This document shows, piece after piece, positions 34,024 to 41,661 of a stretch of DNA of 53,652 nt. The stretch spans positions 1-53,652 of the forward strand of contig JABWBR010000060.1 in NCBI GenBank assembly GCA_013360405.1, read 5' to 3'. The notes under the pieces are model-generated. The model was not told the DNA's origin. It searched no databases and was given only the letters and a program-made list of their open reading frames with translations. The position numbers and the translations under genes were made by a program. The DNA comes from Saprospiraceae bacterium (GTDB lineage Bacteria; Bacteroidota; Bacteroidia; Chitinophagales; Saprospiraceae). The number at the start of each line of letters is the position of its first letter. The stretch's first letter is position 1.

Positions 34024-34116
34024 GTTTAGTAGGATTTAGCGATTGGGTTTAGCTATAAGTTTAGTTAACTAAACCCAATCGCTAAACTGCGCATGCACTA
34101 AACCCTATCGCTAAAC
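34024..34116. repeat. Dispersed palindromic repeat, TTTAGCGATTGGG family, copy 2
   Basis: The sequence runs GTTTAGTAGGATTTAGCGA, then GGGTTTAGCTATAAG, TTTAGTTAACTAAA, CCCAATCGCTAAACTGCGCATGC, and ends ACTAAACCCTATCGCTAAAC when read in consecutive blocks. Its reverse complement shares the same ordered words as 15940-16021. The centre TTTAGTTAACTAAA is a perfect palindrome, and the flanking GCGATTGGGTTTAG / CTAAACCCAATCGC arms pair perfectly. Confidence 0.85.
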
Positions 34117-34168
34117 TTAATAAAACAGACTTAAAGTAAGACGGTCAATTAGCCGGCAAAGGTTGGCG

Positions 34169-35149
34169 CTATTTATCGGCGAGCAATTGAGCAATCTCTT
34201 TATCCGTCAGCGAAAGCTTTGTTTTCAGAATAGCCAGGTACTCGCGGGCATTATAAAGCGGATAATCCGTGCCGAAGACAATTCGGTGTAAACCCAGTTT
34301 TCTCACATACCCTGCGAGCTCCAAAAATTCCGCTTCCGTCAACTTGCTCACCCCATCGCTATCCTTATCGAGGCATACGGCAGAAATATCAAATTTGATA
34401 TTTTGAGTAGAAATGGGATGTTTTTCATTAAAAAGGCCGATAAACGCATCCAGGACATTTTTCGTTTTTTGAGTAAATCCGCCCGAAGTGCCAAAATGAG
34501 CGATTTGTAAATCCACAAATGCGAGTCCATATAATACGGAGTCAGCCAAAAGTCTCACATCCCTTTCTCCAAACTTGGGATGGGAATTATCAAAATGCAG
34601 CAATACGGGAATTTTATGGTCGGAAGCGTAGTGGAAAACCGTTTTTACTTTTTGCAAGTGCACCGGTTCTGTCAGATAAATTTGAGAGGCATTGCCGTGC
34701 AATTTAATACCGTCCAATTTTAGCGTTTTGTGGCATCGCTGTATTTCATCCACCGCATATGCCTGGAGGGGGTCGATGCCGTAATAGGCGCTAATGCGGC
34801 TGGGGTATTTGCTTTTGAGTGCGGCCAGGTAATCATTTTCGGTTCTCATTTGATCGATGGCGTCCTTGCTGCCGCCGCCAAATTCCTCGGAGCTAAACAC
34901 ATAAGCCATCGAGATCAATTTCATTTTTTCACACCCCGACAAGCTAAATATCGAATCCACATCAGAATAAAAATGATCCGCTTTTGAAAACGGAATGCCC
35001 ATTTTTTTCCAGAAATCGATAAATCCAGGGCTCAAAAAGTGCACATGGTGGTCGTACAATTCCGGCCGGCTATGCGGCAGTTGTTTTGCCGGGCTGCAAG
35101 CCTGGAGCAGAAGTAAGGCGAAAGCGAATGGGATACAGTATATTTTCAT
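34169..35149 (-). CDS. Amidohydrolase-superfamily lipoprotein
   Basis: From the ATG at 35149 the protein has 326 residues with a lipoprotein signal (LLLLQACS, lipid on Cys 17 or so). The mature part resembles the amidohydrolase-2 (TIM-barrel, metal-dependent) family: a first-strand HxH (YDHHVHFLSPG), GIKLHGN in the middle, a possible metal His at VLLHFDNSH, IAHFGTSGG, and a C-terminal metal Asp region IVFGTDYPLYN. These enzymes hydrolyse or decarboxylate small substrates with a zinc or manganese centre; the substrate is unknown. It is divergent from the methyltransferase with only 80 bp between starts. Confidence 0.82.
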   Translation of the reverse strand: MKIYCIPFAFALLLLQACSPAKQLPHSRPELYDHHVHFLSPGFIDFWKKMGIPFSKADHFYSDVDSIFSLSGCEKMKLISMAYVFSSEEFGGGSKDAIDQMRTENDYLAALKSKYPSRISAYYGIDPLQAYAVDEIQRCHKTLKLDGIKLHGNASQIYLTEPVHLQKVKTVFHYASDHKIPVLLHFDNSHPKFGERDVRLLADSVLYGLAFVDLQIAHFGTSGGFTQKTKNVLDAFIGLFNEKHPISTQNIKFDISAVCLDKDSDGVSKLTEAEFLELAGYVRKLGLHRIVFGTDYPLYNAREYLAILKTKLSLTDKEIAQLLADK

Positions 35150-35229
35150 TTTTTTGTAATTATTTGTATTACAAGATATTACAATTTGCCAAAACAGGTA
35201 ATCAAAAAATCCATATCTTAGCAAAAAAA

Positions 35230-35823
35230 ATGAGCGCGCTTTCTAGTCTCCTGGGGCAAACCGACATATACCTACTCGATCAAATCATGAAAGGTCGCTA
35301 CGCGCCTTCGGAGCTTATCCTGGATGCCGGCGCAGGCGCTGGGCGCAACCTGCACTGGTTTGTGCAACAGGGTTTCCGGGTGTTCGGCGCTGATAGGTAC
35401 CCGGCGGCGGTGGAGGCCCTGCGGCGCAATTATCCGGGGATTCCCGATGACAACTTTTTGGTGGCGCCGGTAGAAAACCTGCCGTTTCCTGATGGCTTTT
35501 TCCATCACGTTATTTGCTCTGCCGTGTTGCATTTTGCCGATAATGAAGCGCATTTCAAGCAGATGTTCGGCGAACTGGCGAGGGTGCTGCGGCCCGGTGG
35601 GTCGCTGTTTTTGCGGGTGGCTACCGATGTGGGACTGGCACACAAGATGATCCCCCTGGGCCACGGCCGCTTTGCAATGCCCGACGGCACCGACCGCTTT
35701 TTGCTAACCAGGCCGACACTCGAAGCGCTTATGCGCACACACAAACTGCGGTACCTGGAACCTTTTAAAACAGTGCTGGTAGACGAGTTGCGCAGTATGA
35801 CGGCGCTGGTATTGGGTAGCTAG
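35230..35823 (+). CDS. Class I SAM-dependent methyltransferase
   Basis: The 197-residue protein from the ATG at 35230 has the class I methyltransferase fold: motif I LILDAGAGAGRNLHWF, acidic end of strand 2 (VFGADRYP), VAPVENLPFPDGFFHHVICSAVLHF (motif II/III region), and LARVLRPGGSLFLRV (post-motif III), matching the Methyltransf_11 group. The substrate cannot be read. The frame is open from 35086, but the upstream part overlaps the divergent amidohydrolase signal peptide, so I reject the longer form. Confidence 0.88.
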   Translation: MSALSSLLGQTDIYLLDQIMKGRYAPSELILDAGAGAGRNLHWFVQQGFRVFGADRYPAAVEALRRNYPGIPDDNFLVAPVENLPFPDGFFHHVICSAVLHFADNEAHFKQMFGELARVLRPGGSLFLRVATDVGLAHKMIPLGHGRFAMPDGTDRFLLTRPTLEALMRTHKLRYLEPFKTVLVDELRSMTALVLGS

Positions 35824-35837
35824 TTTTTTGCAAAATG

Positions 35838-35884
35838 CTGAATGAATTCACCGTTTTATACCTATATTTACTGAATCAATTCAG
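35838..35884 (+). promoter_or_regulatory. Two operator-like palindromes CTGAATNNATTCAG
   Basis: CTGAATGAATTCAC (35838-35851) and CTGAATCAATTCAG (35871-35884) are two copies of one dyad, 33 bp (about three helical turns) apart, flanked outside by the direct repeat GCAAAATG. A TATATTTA resembling a -7 box lies between them. The second dyad ends five bases before the ATPase start. This is the layout of a repressor site, possibly autoregulatory. Confidence 0.45.
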
Positions 35885-35888
35885 CAAA

Positions 35889-37079
35889 ATGGATCAATTA
35901 CTCGTACAATCCCGCCTACTGGCTACAAAAGCTGACCTAAAGCATCTCCGTTTTATCCACCAGGAAATACACTGGGAGTGGCGACTCATCGGTATTAAAG
36001 GCGCAAGGGGGGTAGGAAAAACAACCCTTTTGCTTCAACGGCTTCGAATGGATATACCGGAGAAGAAGGGCATCTATCTGCTACTGGATGATTTGCATTT
36101 TGCATCTCATACCCTGAGAGAAACTGTAGAATATTTTAGAGCTAGCGGCATCACGCATTTTTTTTTGGACGAGGTGCATAAATATTCGGGGTGGTCGCGC
36201 GAAATCAAAAATTTATACGACTTATATGCTGATATTTTTGTCGTTTTTACCGGCTCCTCAATTATCGAACTCAATCAACTGGATGCCGATCTTAGTCGCA
36301 GGGCTGTGCTTTACGAATTGCCGGGACTTTCTTTTCGGGAATACTTGCAGTTAACTGGCGCGGCTGATGTTCCATCTGTTAAGTTTGAAGATATTATAGC
36401 GCGCCACGAAACCATTGCTTTAGAGTTGTCGCTCCAGTTTCGCCCTTTAGCTCATTTTTCGCAATATTTGAAGGATGGCTATTATCCGTATTTTCTCGAG
36501 AACCGCGAATTATATCCAATAAGAGTAAAACAAGTGATTCGTCTGATTTTAGAAACGGATTTAGCCACAGCGGAGGGTGGTAGGGTACATCAAATTCGGA
36601 AAATAAGCCAATTGCTTCAGATTATTGCTGATTCGGTGCCGCTTAAACCCAATATTCAGCAATTGGCCGCGAAGGTGCAATTGGACCGTAACACCTTGAT
36701 CCGGTATTTACACCACCTCGAAAATGCCCGTTTGATTGCATTATTATTTCCGGAAGGCATCAGTTTATCTGCGCTTCAAAAGCCGGAGAAGATTTTTCTT
36801 AACAATAGCAACCTTGCTTTTGTGCTATCCTCACGAGTACCGGATATAGGAAATATCCGGGAAACCTTTTTTTACAACCAAACAAACTTCCAATACGCGA
36901 TCAGTTACTCCCCTTACGGAGATTTTCGGGTTGAAGACCGTTGGACGGTTGAGGTAGGCGGAAAAACCAAAGGAAAGAGCCAGATTGCCGCAATACAGGA
37001 TGGTTTTTTAGCACTGGACCAAATTGAGATTGGATCAGGTAAGAGAATCCCTCTCTGGCTGTTTGGATTGATGTATTAA
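35889..37079 (+). CDS. AAA ATPase with DUF4143 domain
   Basis: The 396-residue protein matches the AAA_14/DUF4143 family: Walker A GARGVGKTTLLLQRL near residue 40, Walker B FFLDEVHKYSGW, sensor-1 VVFTGSSIIEL, then ELPGLSFREYLQL and a C-terminal DUF4143 region with a winged-helix-like segment (NIQQLAAKVQLDRNTLIRYLHHLENARLI) and an end like the restriction-endonuclease fold (WTVEVGGKTKGKSQI). Family members are widespread, horizontally mobile, and without a settled function. The ATG at 35889 follows two operator-like dyads. It is lower in GC than its neighbours, consistent with transfer. A short hairpin follows the stop. Confidence 0.85.
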   Translation: MDQLLVQSRLLATKADLKHLRFIHQEIHWEWRLIGIKGARGVGKTTLLLQRLRMDIPEKKGIYLLLDDLHFASHTLRETVEYFRASGITHFFLDEVHKYSGWSREIKNLYDLYADIFVVFTGSSIIELNQLDADLSRRAVLYELPGLSFREYLQLTGAADVPSVKFEDIIARHETIALELSLQFRPLAHFSQYLKDGYYPYFLENRELYPIRVKQVIRLILETDLATAEGGRVHQIRKISQLLQIIADSVPLKPNIQQLAAKVQLDRNTLIRYLHHLENARLIALLFPEGISLSALQKPEKIFLNNSNLAFVLSSRVPDIGNIRETFFYNQTNFQYAISYSPYGDFRVEDRWTVEVGGKTKGKSQIAAIQDGFLALDQIEIGSGKRIPLWLFGLMY

Positions 37080-37100
37080 TTTAGTGCGACCTCACTAAAT
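37079..37100 (+). terminator. Hairpin at the ATPase stop codon
   Basis: ATTTAGTG (37079-37086), loop CGACCT and CACTAAAT (37093-37100) form a perfect 8-bp stem overlapping the stop codon. There is no T-tract, so it may be a weak or Rho-assisted terminator. Confidence 0.4.
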
Positions 37101-37192
37101 ACCTTCGGTAATAATACCAAAAATCCGCAGCAAAATACCATCTGCATTGAAAGGAAAAGCGGAACTTGCCGAAAGCTTATTACCAGCACTTT

Positions 37193-38509
37193 ATGGCAAA
37201 AAAACTATTGCAATTTTTCAATCCGGGGTATGCTGTCTTGTACCTGCTTTGGGCTATACTGCTATTTGCTTCGTGCCAAAAAGAAAACGGCGACAACCGG
37301 CATGCCATCGAGTACTGGTCTTCCAACAACGGCGGCGAAATCAAGTTTGCGCAATGGTCGGTAGATCGGTGGAACGCCGACCATCCGGATAGCCCGGTCA
37401 AATACCAGCCCGTACCCGAAGGGCAGTCGAGCGAAGAGATCATCCTGGCAGCCGTAGTAGCCAAAACCACCCCCGATATCTATTCTAATATCTGGCAGGG
37501 CCTGGTGGAGTTTTACAGCCAATCGGGCATACTGGTGCCGCTCGATACCCTCGACGGATTTATGGAATTTATCCGGTCGCGCTGCGACTCCCTCACCATC
37601 CGGGAAATCACTTCCAGCGACGGCCATATCTACCAGGTGCCCTGGAAAATTAATCCCATCTTGACGATTTACAACCGGCGCATTTTGAAAGAAATGGACC
37701 TGGATAGCATCCCGGCGACTTATTCCGCCTACTTGCAGGCGGCAGAAAATTTTAAAAAAGACACCGACGGCGACGGATATGTCGACCAATGGTTTGGCAA
37801 TACCTCCGTCAAGCTGGCCTGGTACCAGCGCCTGTTCAATTTTTACCCCCTGTACCTGGCAGCCTCCGGCGGACAGCCTCTCGTAAAAGACGGACGGGCG
37901 AATTTTAACAACGAATACGCCGTCGGAGCATTTCGCTTTTTGCAGACCTTGTACCGCAATAATTATTTCTCCCGGCAGGTTGAATCTGCAGGGCAGGACT
38001 TGTTCGTCGCCGAAAAATACGCCACCAAGTGGACGGGCCCCTGGGAAATAGAATACCTGGAAAAATACAAAAGAGAGGGCTTTACATACGACTTCGGCCC
38101 CATACCCGTGCCCGACAGCCACCAGGGTCCCGTGTATACCTATTGCGACCCCAAAAGCATGGTCATTTTTAATACCTGCAAAAACCCGCAGCTGGCCTTC
38201 GAGTTTATTAAAACGATGCTCAGCGAAGAGGGCGACCTGCAGTTTTTGCAAACCACCAATCAGTTGCCACGCAGAAAAGATTTGGAGCTCAAACCCGCCT
38301 TCCAGGCTTTTTTCACCCAAAACCCCAAACTACAGGTTTTTGCCCGGCAGGCCAAACACGTCAAAGGCGCCGACAATTGCGAGGTACTGATCGAGGTGTT
38401 TGATATCTTATCGCAGGAATACGAAGCCTGCGTATTGTACCAGACCAAAACGCCCGAGGAGGCGGTAGCCGATGCGGAACGGGCGGTGAATGTACTTTTA
38501 GGAAATTGA
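37193..38509 (+). CDS. ABC sugar importer, solute-binding lipoprotein
   Basis: The 438-residue protein belongs to the family 1 extracellular solute-binding proteins (MalE/UgpB type). It has a lipoprotein signal with lipobox FASC, so it is anchored in the periplasm. Visible features are IEYWSSNNGGEIKFAQWSVDRWNADHPD at the mature N-terminus, an EEIILAAVVAKTTPDIY segment, the hinge region PWKINPILTIYNRRIL and a C-terminal EEAVADAERAVNVLL helix typical of these proteins. It opens an operon with two permeases and GH130 enzymes, so the ligand is probably a beta-manno-oligosaccharide or a related product. The ATG at 37193 is chosen over an upstream TTG. Lipid-anchored binding proteins are usual in Gram-positives and unusual for classic Bacteroidota sugar uptake. 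Confidence 0.9.
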   Translation: MAKKLLQFFNPGYAVLYLLWAILLFASCQKENGDNRHAIEYWSSNNGGEIKFAQWSVDRWNADHPDSPVKYQPVPEGQSSEEIILAAVVAKTTPDIYSNIWQGLVEFYSQSGILVPLDTLDGFMEFIRSRCDSLTIREITSSDGHIYQVPWKINPILTIYNRRILKEMDLDSIPATYSAYLQAAENFKKDTDGDGYVDQWFGNTSVKLAWYQRLFNFYPLYLAASGGQPLVKDGRANFNNEYAVGAFRFLQTLYRNNYFSRQVESAGQDLFVAEKYATKWTGPWEIEYLEKYKREGFTYDFGPIPVPDSHQGPVYTYCDPKSMVIFNTCKNPQLAFEFIKTMLSEEGDLQFLQTTNQLPRRKDLELKPAFQAFFTQNPKLQVFARQAKHVKGADNCEVLIEVFDILSQEYEACVLYQTKTPEEAVADAERAVNVLLGN

Positions 38510-38521
38510 ATTGTCACCTTG

Positions 38522-38555
38522 TTACCACCGAAGTGGTGAACGGTAAACGTTCACC
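38522..38555 (+). promoter_or_regulatory. Two mutually exclusive intercistronic hairpins
   Basis: TTACCAC (38522-38528) can pair with GTGGTGA (38533-38539), and GGTGAACG (38535-38542) can pair with CGTTCACC (38548-38555); the two stems share 38535-38539. GTCACCTTGT also occurs on both sides. The element separates the binding-protein gene from the first permease, where importers often stabilise the upstream message. Confidence 0.45.
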
Positions 38556-38582
38556 CTACGTGGCCGTCACCTTGTCACTAAA

Positions 38583-39434
38583 ATGAAAAAAATTACCCCT
38601 TACCTTATCGTATCTCCGTATTTGCTGCACCTGGCGCTGTTTGTACTGTTCCCGGTGGTATTTTCTATTGTGCTGACTTTCCACAAGTGGAACATCATTG
38701 CCCCAATGGAATACGTCGGAGGGGGGAATTATTGGCGCTTATTTAACGACAGGTTGTTTTGGAAAGCCATTTTAAATACCTTCCGGTTTTTGCTGGTGCA
38801 CATTCCGTTGCAAATAGTGATAGCGCTGGCATTGGCCTATTTTCTCAACCAAAAACTATTTGCGCGGGGATTTTTCCGGGCATCGTTTTTCCTGCCGGTA
38901 GTCATATCGGGGGTAGTAGTTACCATCCTTTGGCAGCAACTTTTTGGACTCGAAACGGGCCTGCTCAACCGCTTGCTGATCAATATGGGATTAGGCCGGG
39001 TGGAATGGCTGTCGAATCCCAACCTGGCCATCGTATCCATTGCGATCATGGCGACCTGGAAAAACGTGGGTTTATACGTGATCCTATTCCTGGTGGGTCT
39101 GCAAACCGTGCCCAAAAGCTATTATGAAGCCGCGGAAGTGGACGGAGCTTCTTCCTGGCAGCAATTCAGGTATATCACGTTTCCGGCTATTAATCCCACC
39201 TTTTTCATGGTGGTGATACTCTCCACCCTCGGCGGATTTAGTTTGTTTATCGAACCCTATATCATGACCGATGGCGGCCCATTGAATAGCACGCTTTCGG
39301 CGATGCTTTATATTTATAAACAAGCTTTCGGTTATTATCATATGGGGTATTCCGCTACGCTGGGATTATTTTTTGCGCTGTTGATCATGACGGTGGTGGC
39401 GGTGCAGAAATACGCGATTGAGAATGAAGAATGA
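38583..39434 (+). CDS. ABC sugar importer, permease 1 (MalF/UgpA type)
   Basis: The 283-residue protein has six hydrophobic segments and the permease EAA loop in YYEAAEVDGASSWQQFRYITFPAINP (about 180-205), where the coupling helix contacts the ATPase. It belongs to the MalFG/UgpAE sugar permease family. It starts 73 bp after the binding-protein gene and is followed by its partner permease across a heptamer array. The protein lies in the inner membrane and with permease 2 forms the sugar channel. Confidence 0.94.
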   Translation: MKKITPYLIVSPYLLHLALFVLFPVVFSIVLTFHKWNIIAPMEYVGGGNYWRLFNDRLFWKAILNTFRFLLVHIPLQIVIALALAYFLNQKLFARGFFRASFFLPVVISGVVVTILWQQLFGLETGLLNRLLINMGLGRVEWLSNPNLAIVSIAIMATWKNVGLYVILFLVGLQTVPKSYYEAAEVDGASSWQQFRYITFPAINPTFFMVVILSTLGGFSLFIEPYIMTDGGPLNSTLSAMLYIYKQAFGYYHMGYSATLGLFFALLIMTVVAVQKYAIENEE

Positions 39435-39485
39435 AATTTGTCAATTGCGGAATGCGGATTTTCGATTTCGGATTGTTCCCTGATA

Positions 39486-39569
39486 AATCCGCAATCCGCA
39501 ATCCGCAATCCGCAATCCGAAATCCGAAATCCGAAATCCGAAATCCGAAATCCGAAATCCGAAATCCGA
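39486..39569. repeat. Heptamer array AATCCGC x4, AATCCGA x8
   Basis: Twelve perfect heptamers end one base before the ATG of permease 2. On the left, GCGGAATGCGGATTTTCGATTTCGGATT (39447-39474, read in two blocks) carries inverted copies of the same word, so the leader can fold into a long hairpin with several registers. The array occupies the position of the ribosome-binding region; copy-number change would alter the spacing upstream of the start without touching the protein. Confidence 0.95.
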
Positions 39570-39570
39570 A

Positions 39571-40392
39571 ATGAGCATGAAACCATACAAATTCATTTTA
39601 TACGTGCTGTTGGGCGGGGCGGCCTTGTCATTTTTGTATCCATTTTATTGGATGATATTGGCCTCGTTGACGCCGGAGGCGCAGATCGGTGAATTGGGCG
39701 TAGCGCCAAAGGGGATAACCTGGGACAATTACGCGCAGATGGCCGGTAAAATCCCCATTTGGCGGTCTTTGTTCAATAGCGTAATAGTGGCGGGCTTGTC
39801 CACCCTGGGGGTATTGATATTTGGATCTACTACCGGTTATACGCTGGCCAAACTGCCTTTCAGGGGAAGAAACCTGCTGTTTTTTATCATCATTTTCACC
39901 ATGACCCTGCCCTTTCAAATTACCCTCATACCCAATTACATTTTGATGGTCAAATTCCAGTGGATAGACACCCTGGCTGCGCTGGTAGTGCCGGCATTGA
40001 ACAGCGCGTTTGCCATCCTGCTGTTCAGGCAGGCTTTCAAAAGCATTCCCGACGACCTCATCCATTCCGCCCGGGTGGACGGTTGCGGGGAACTTCGCAT
40101 TATTTTTCAGATATTATGGCCCAATATCATCCCTACGATCATCACGGTGGGCATCCTCACCTTCATGAACTCCTGGAACGACGTATTGTGGCCGCTCATC
40201 GTTATCCGCGAAGAGAAATTGATGACTATGCCGCAACTCGTCACCTTGTTTGCGGTGGGCGGCAGGGCGGAAGCACAGCTGGGCGTCAAACTGGCCTCGG
40301 CCGTTGTGTTGGCCTTGCCGATTATTATTGCTTACGCAATTTTCCAACGGCATTTCATTCAGAGTATGGCGTCAACGGGTTTGAAAGGTTGA
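39571..40392 (+). CDS. ABC sugar importer, permease 2 (MalG/UgpE type)
   Basis: The 273-residue protein has six membrane segments and the EAA-type loop (DDLIHSARVDGCGELRIIFQILWPNI, about 160-186), placing it in the MalG/UgpE half of sugar importers. The first ATG (39571) and a second two codons later are equally close to the heptamer array. The downstream GH130 gene starts 15 bp after the stop. With permease 1 and the MsmK-like ATPase it completes the importer. Confidence 0.94.
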   Translation: MSMKPYKFILYVLLGGAALSFLYPFYWMILASLTPEAQIGELGVAPKGITWDNYAQMAGKIPIWRSLFNSVIVAGLSTLGVLIFGSTTGYTLAKLPFRGRNLLFFIIIFTMTLPFQITLIPNYILMVKFQWIDTLAALVVPALNSAFAILLFRQAFKSIPDDLIHSARVDGCGELRIIFQILWPNIIPTIITVGILTFMNSWNDVLWPLIVIREEKLMTMPQLVTLFAVGGRAEAQLGVKLASAVVLALPIIIAYAIFQRHFIQSMASTGLKG

Positions 40393-40407
40393 CCTAAATA
40401 TTCAGCT

Positions 40408-41661
40408 ATGATCAACATCCAAAGAACGGATATCCGGCTCAAGGCCGACCCGCGAAAAGTAATTCTCAAGTTTTTGGACTTCGGCCACGCCGCCCGGTTT
40501 GAACCGGTGGTGCAATACGTGGCCAACCTGGAAGAATCTGCCGCCATGGCGCAATTGATGGCCATTCTCGATAATTTCGAGGAGCGGCATTTCAATTTGA
40601 AGGGGGCTTTTATGGATAATTTTGCCCGTGTAACAACTTATGTACCGACAGGCGACTTGTCGTTTACCAAAAAACTGCTCATCGGCGCTTATTTCACCCA
40701 CGAATACAGCATACAGGCAGCCGCCCTATTTAATCCTTCTATTGTGCCGCACCCCGACCAAAGCGGGCTCCCGTTTGGCGATCTTCGGTTTGTGATGTCG
40801 CTGCGGGCTACCGGGGAGGGTCACATTTCGTCCGTCGTTTTCCAAACGGGCGTGATCAATGCCGCCGGCGACATCGCCCTCGACCCCGTGTCTTCCAGGC
40901 TATCCTGCGGACAACCGGCAGCCGGCGTCGCCGACGGGTGTTACAACCTAACGTTTGATCCCGATACGCCCCTCAGCAGCCGGGTATTGTTTCCGCATTC
41001 CGCAGCCGAATCCAACGGCATGGAAGACGCCCGCTTCGTCCAATTTACCGATAAGGAAAAAAAATGGTACCTCGGCACCTATACGGCTTACAACGGCCGG
41101 GCTATTCATCCCCACCTGATAGAAACGCTGGATTTTCAGCATTTTAAAATCAAACCCTTTACCGGCAAAGCCGCCTCCGACAAAGGTTTTGCACTTTTCC
41201 CCGAAAAGATCCAAGGCAAATACGCCATGATAGGCCGGCAAGGCGGACGCAATCTGTCTATCATGTTTTCCGATGACTTATGCCACTGGGACGATTACCG
41301 CCCTCTGCAACAACCCCAACGCGGCTGGGAAATGCTACAAATGGGTAATTGCGGTAGCCCCGTAAAAACCCCGCAAGGCTGGCTATTGCTCACCCACGCC
41401 GTGGGGCCGATGCGCAAATACGTGCTGAGCGTAACGCTGCTCGACCTGAATGACCCCGGCAAGGTACTGGCCAGCCTGGAGCGGCCCCTGCTGAGCCCCA
41501 ACGAAGAAGAACGCGAGGGCTACGTACCTAATGTGCTCTACACCTGCGGTATGCTCGCGCATGGATGCCGGCTGGTCATCCCGTATGCCATGTCGGATAA
41601 CGCGATTAGTTTTGCTACCGTGGAAACCGATGAGGTATTGGCCGAATTAAAAAAATCATGA
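40408..41661 (+). CDS. GH130-family glycoside phosphorylase or hydrolase
   Basis: The 417-residue cytoplasmic protein (no signal peptide) fits glycoside hydrolase family 130, five-bladed propellers that phosphorolyse or hydrolyse beta-mannosides. The signature is NGMEDARFV (E206, D207, R209), matching the family G-[IVM]-ED-x-R motif with the general-acid Asp. Further GH130 elements are RVTTYVPTGDLSF, YLGTYTAYNGRAI, DKGFALFPEKIQGKYAMIGR and GNCGSPVKTPQGWLLLTHAVG. Coupling to an importer suggests intracellular breakdown of an imported oligosaccharide. It overlaps the next gene by 4 bases (ATGA), implying translational coupling. The subfamily and exact substrate cannot be told by eye. Confidence 0.87.
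   Translation: MINIQRTDIRLKADPRKVILKFLDFGHAARFEPVVQYVANLEESAAMAQLMAILDNFEERHFNLKGAFMDNFARVTTYVPTGDLSFTKKLLIGAYFTHEYSIQAAALFNPSIVPHPDQSGLPFGDLRFVMSLRATGEGHISSVVFQTGVINAAGDIALDPVSSRLSCGQPAAGVADGCYNLTFDPDTPLSSRVLFPHSAAESNGMEDARFVQFTDKEKKWYLGTYTAYNGRAIHPHLIETLDFQHFKIKPFTGKAASDKGFALFPEKIQGKYAMIGRQGGRNLSIMFSDDLCHWDDYRPLQQPQRGWEMLQMGNCGSPVKTPQGWLLLTHAVGPMRKYVLSVTLLDLNDPGKVLASLERPLLSPNEEEREGYVPNVLYTCGMLAHGCRLVIPYAMSDNAISFATVETDEVLAELKKS

Noticed and set aside
37166-37192. TTG start nine codons before the binding-protein ATG
   Set aside because: The added residues disrupt the lipoprotein signal, and an ATG follows at 37193.
39438-39692. 84-codon frame through the AATCCG heptamer array
   Set aside because: It is translated from the repeat (Asn-Pro-Gln/Lys-Ser-Glu-Ile pattern) and overlaps the start of permease 2 in another frame.
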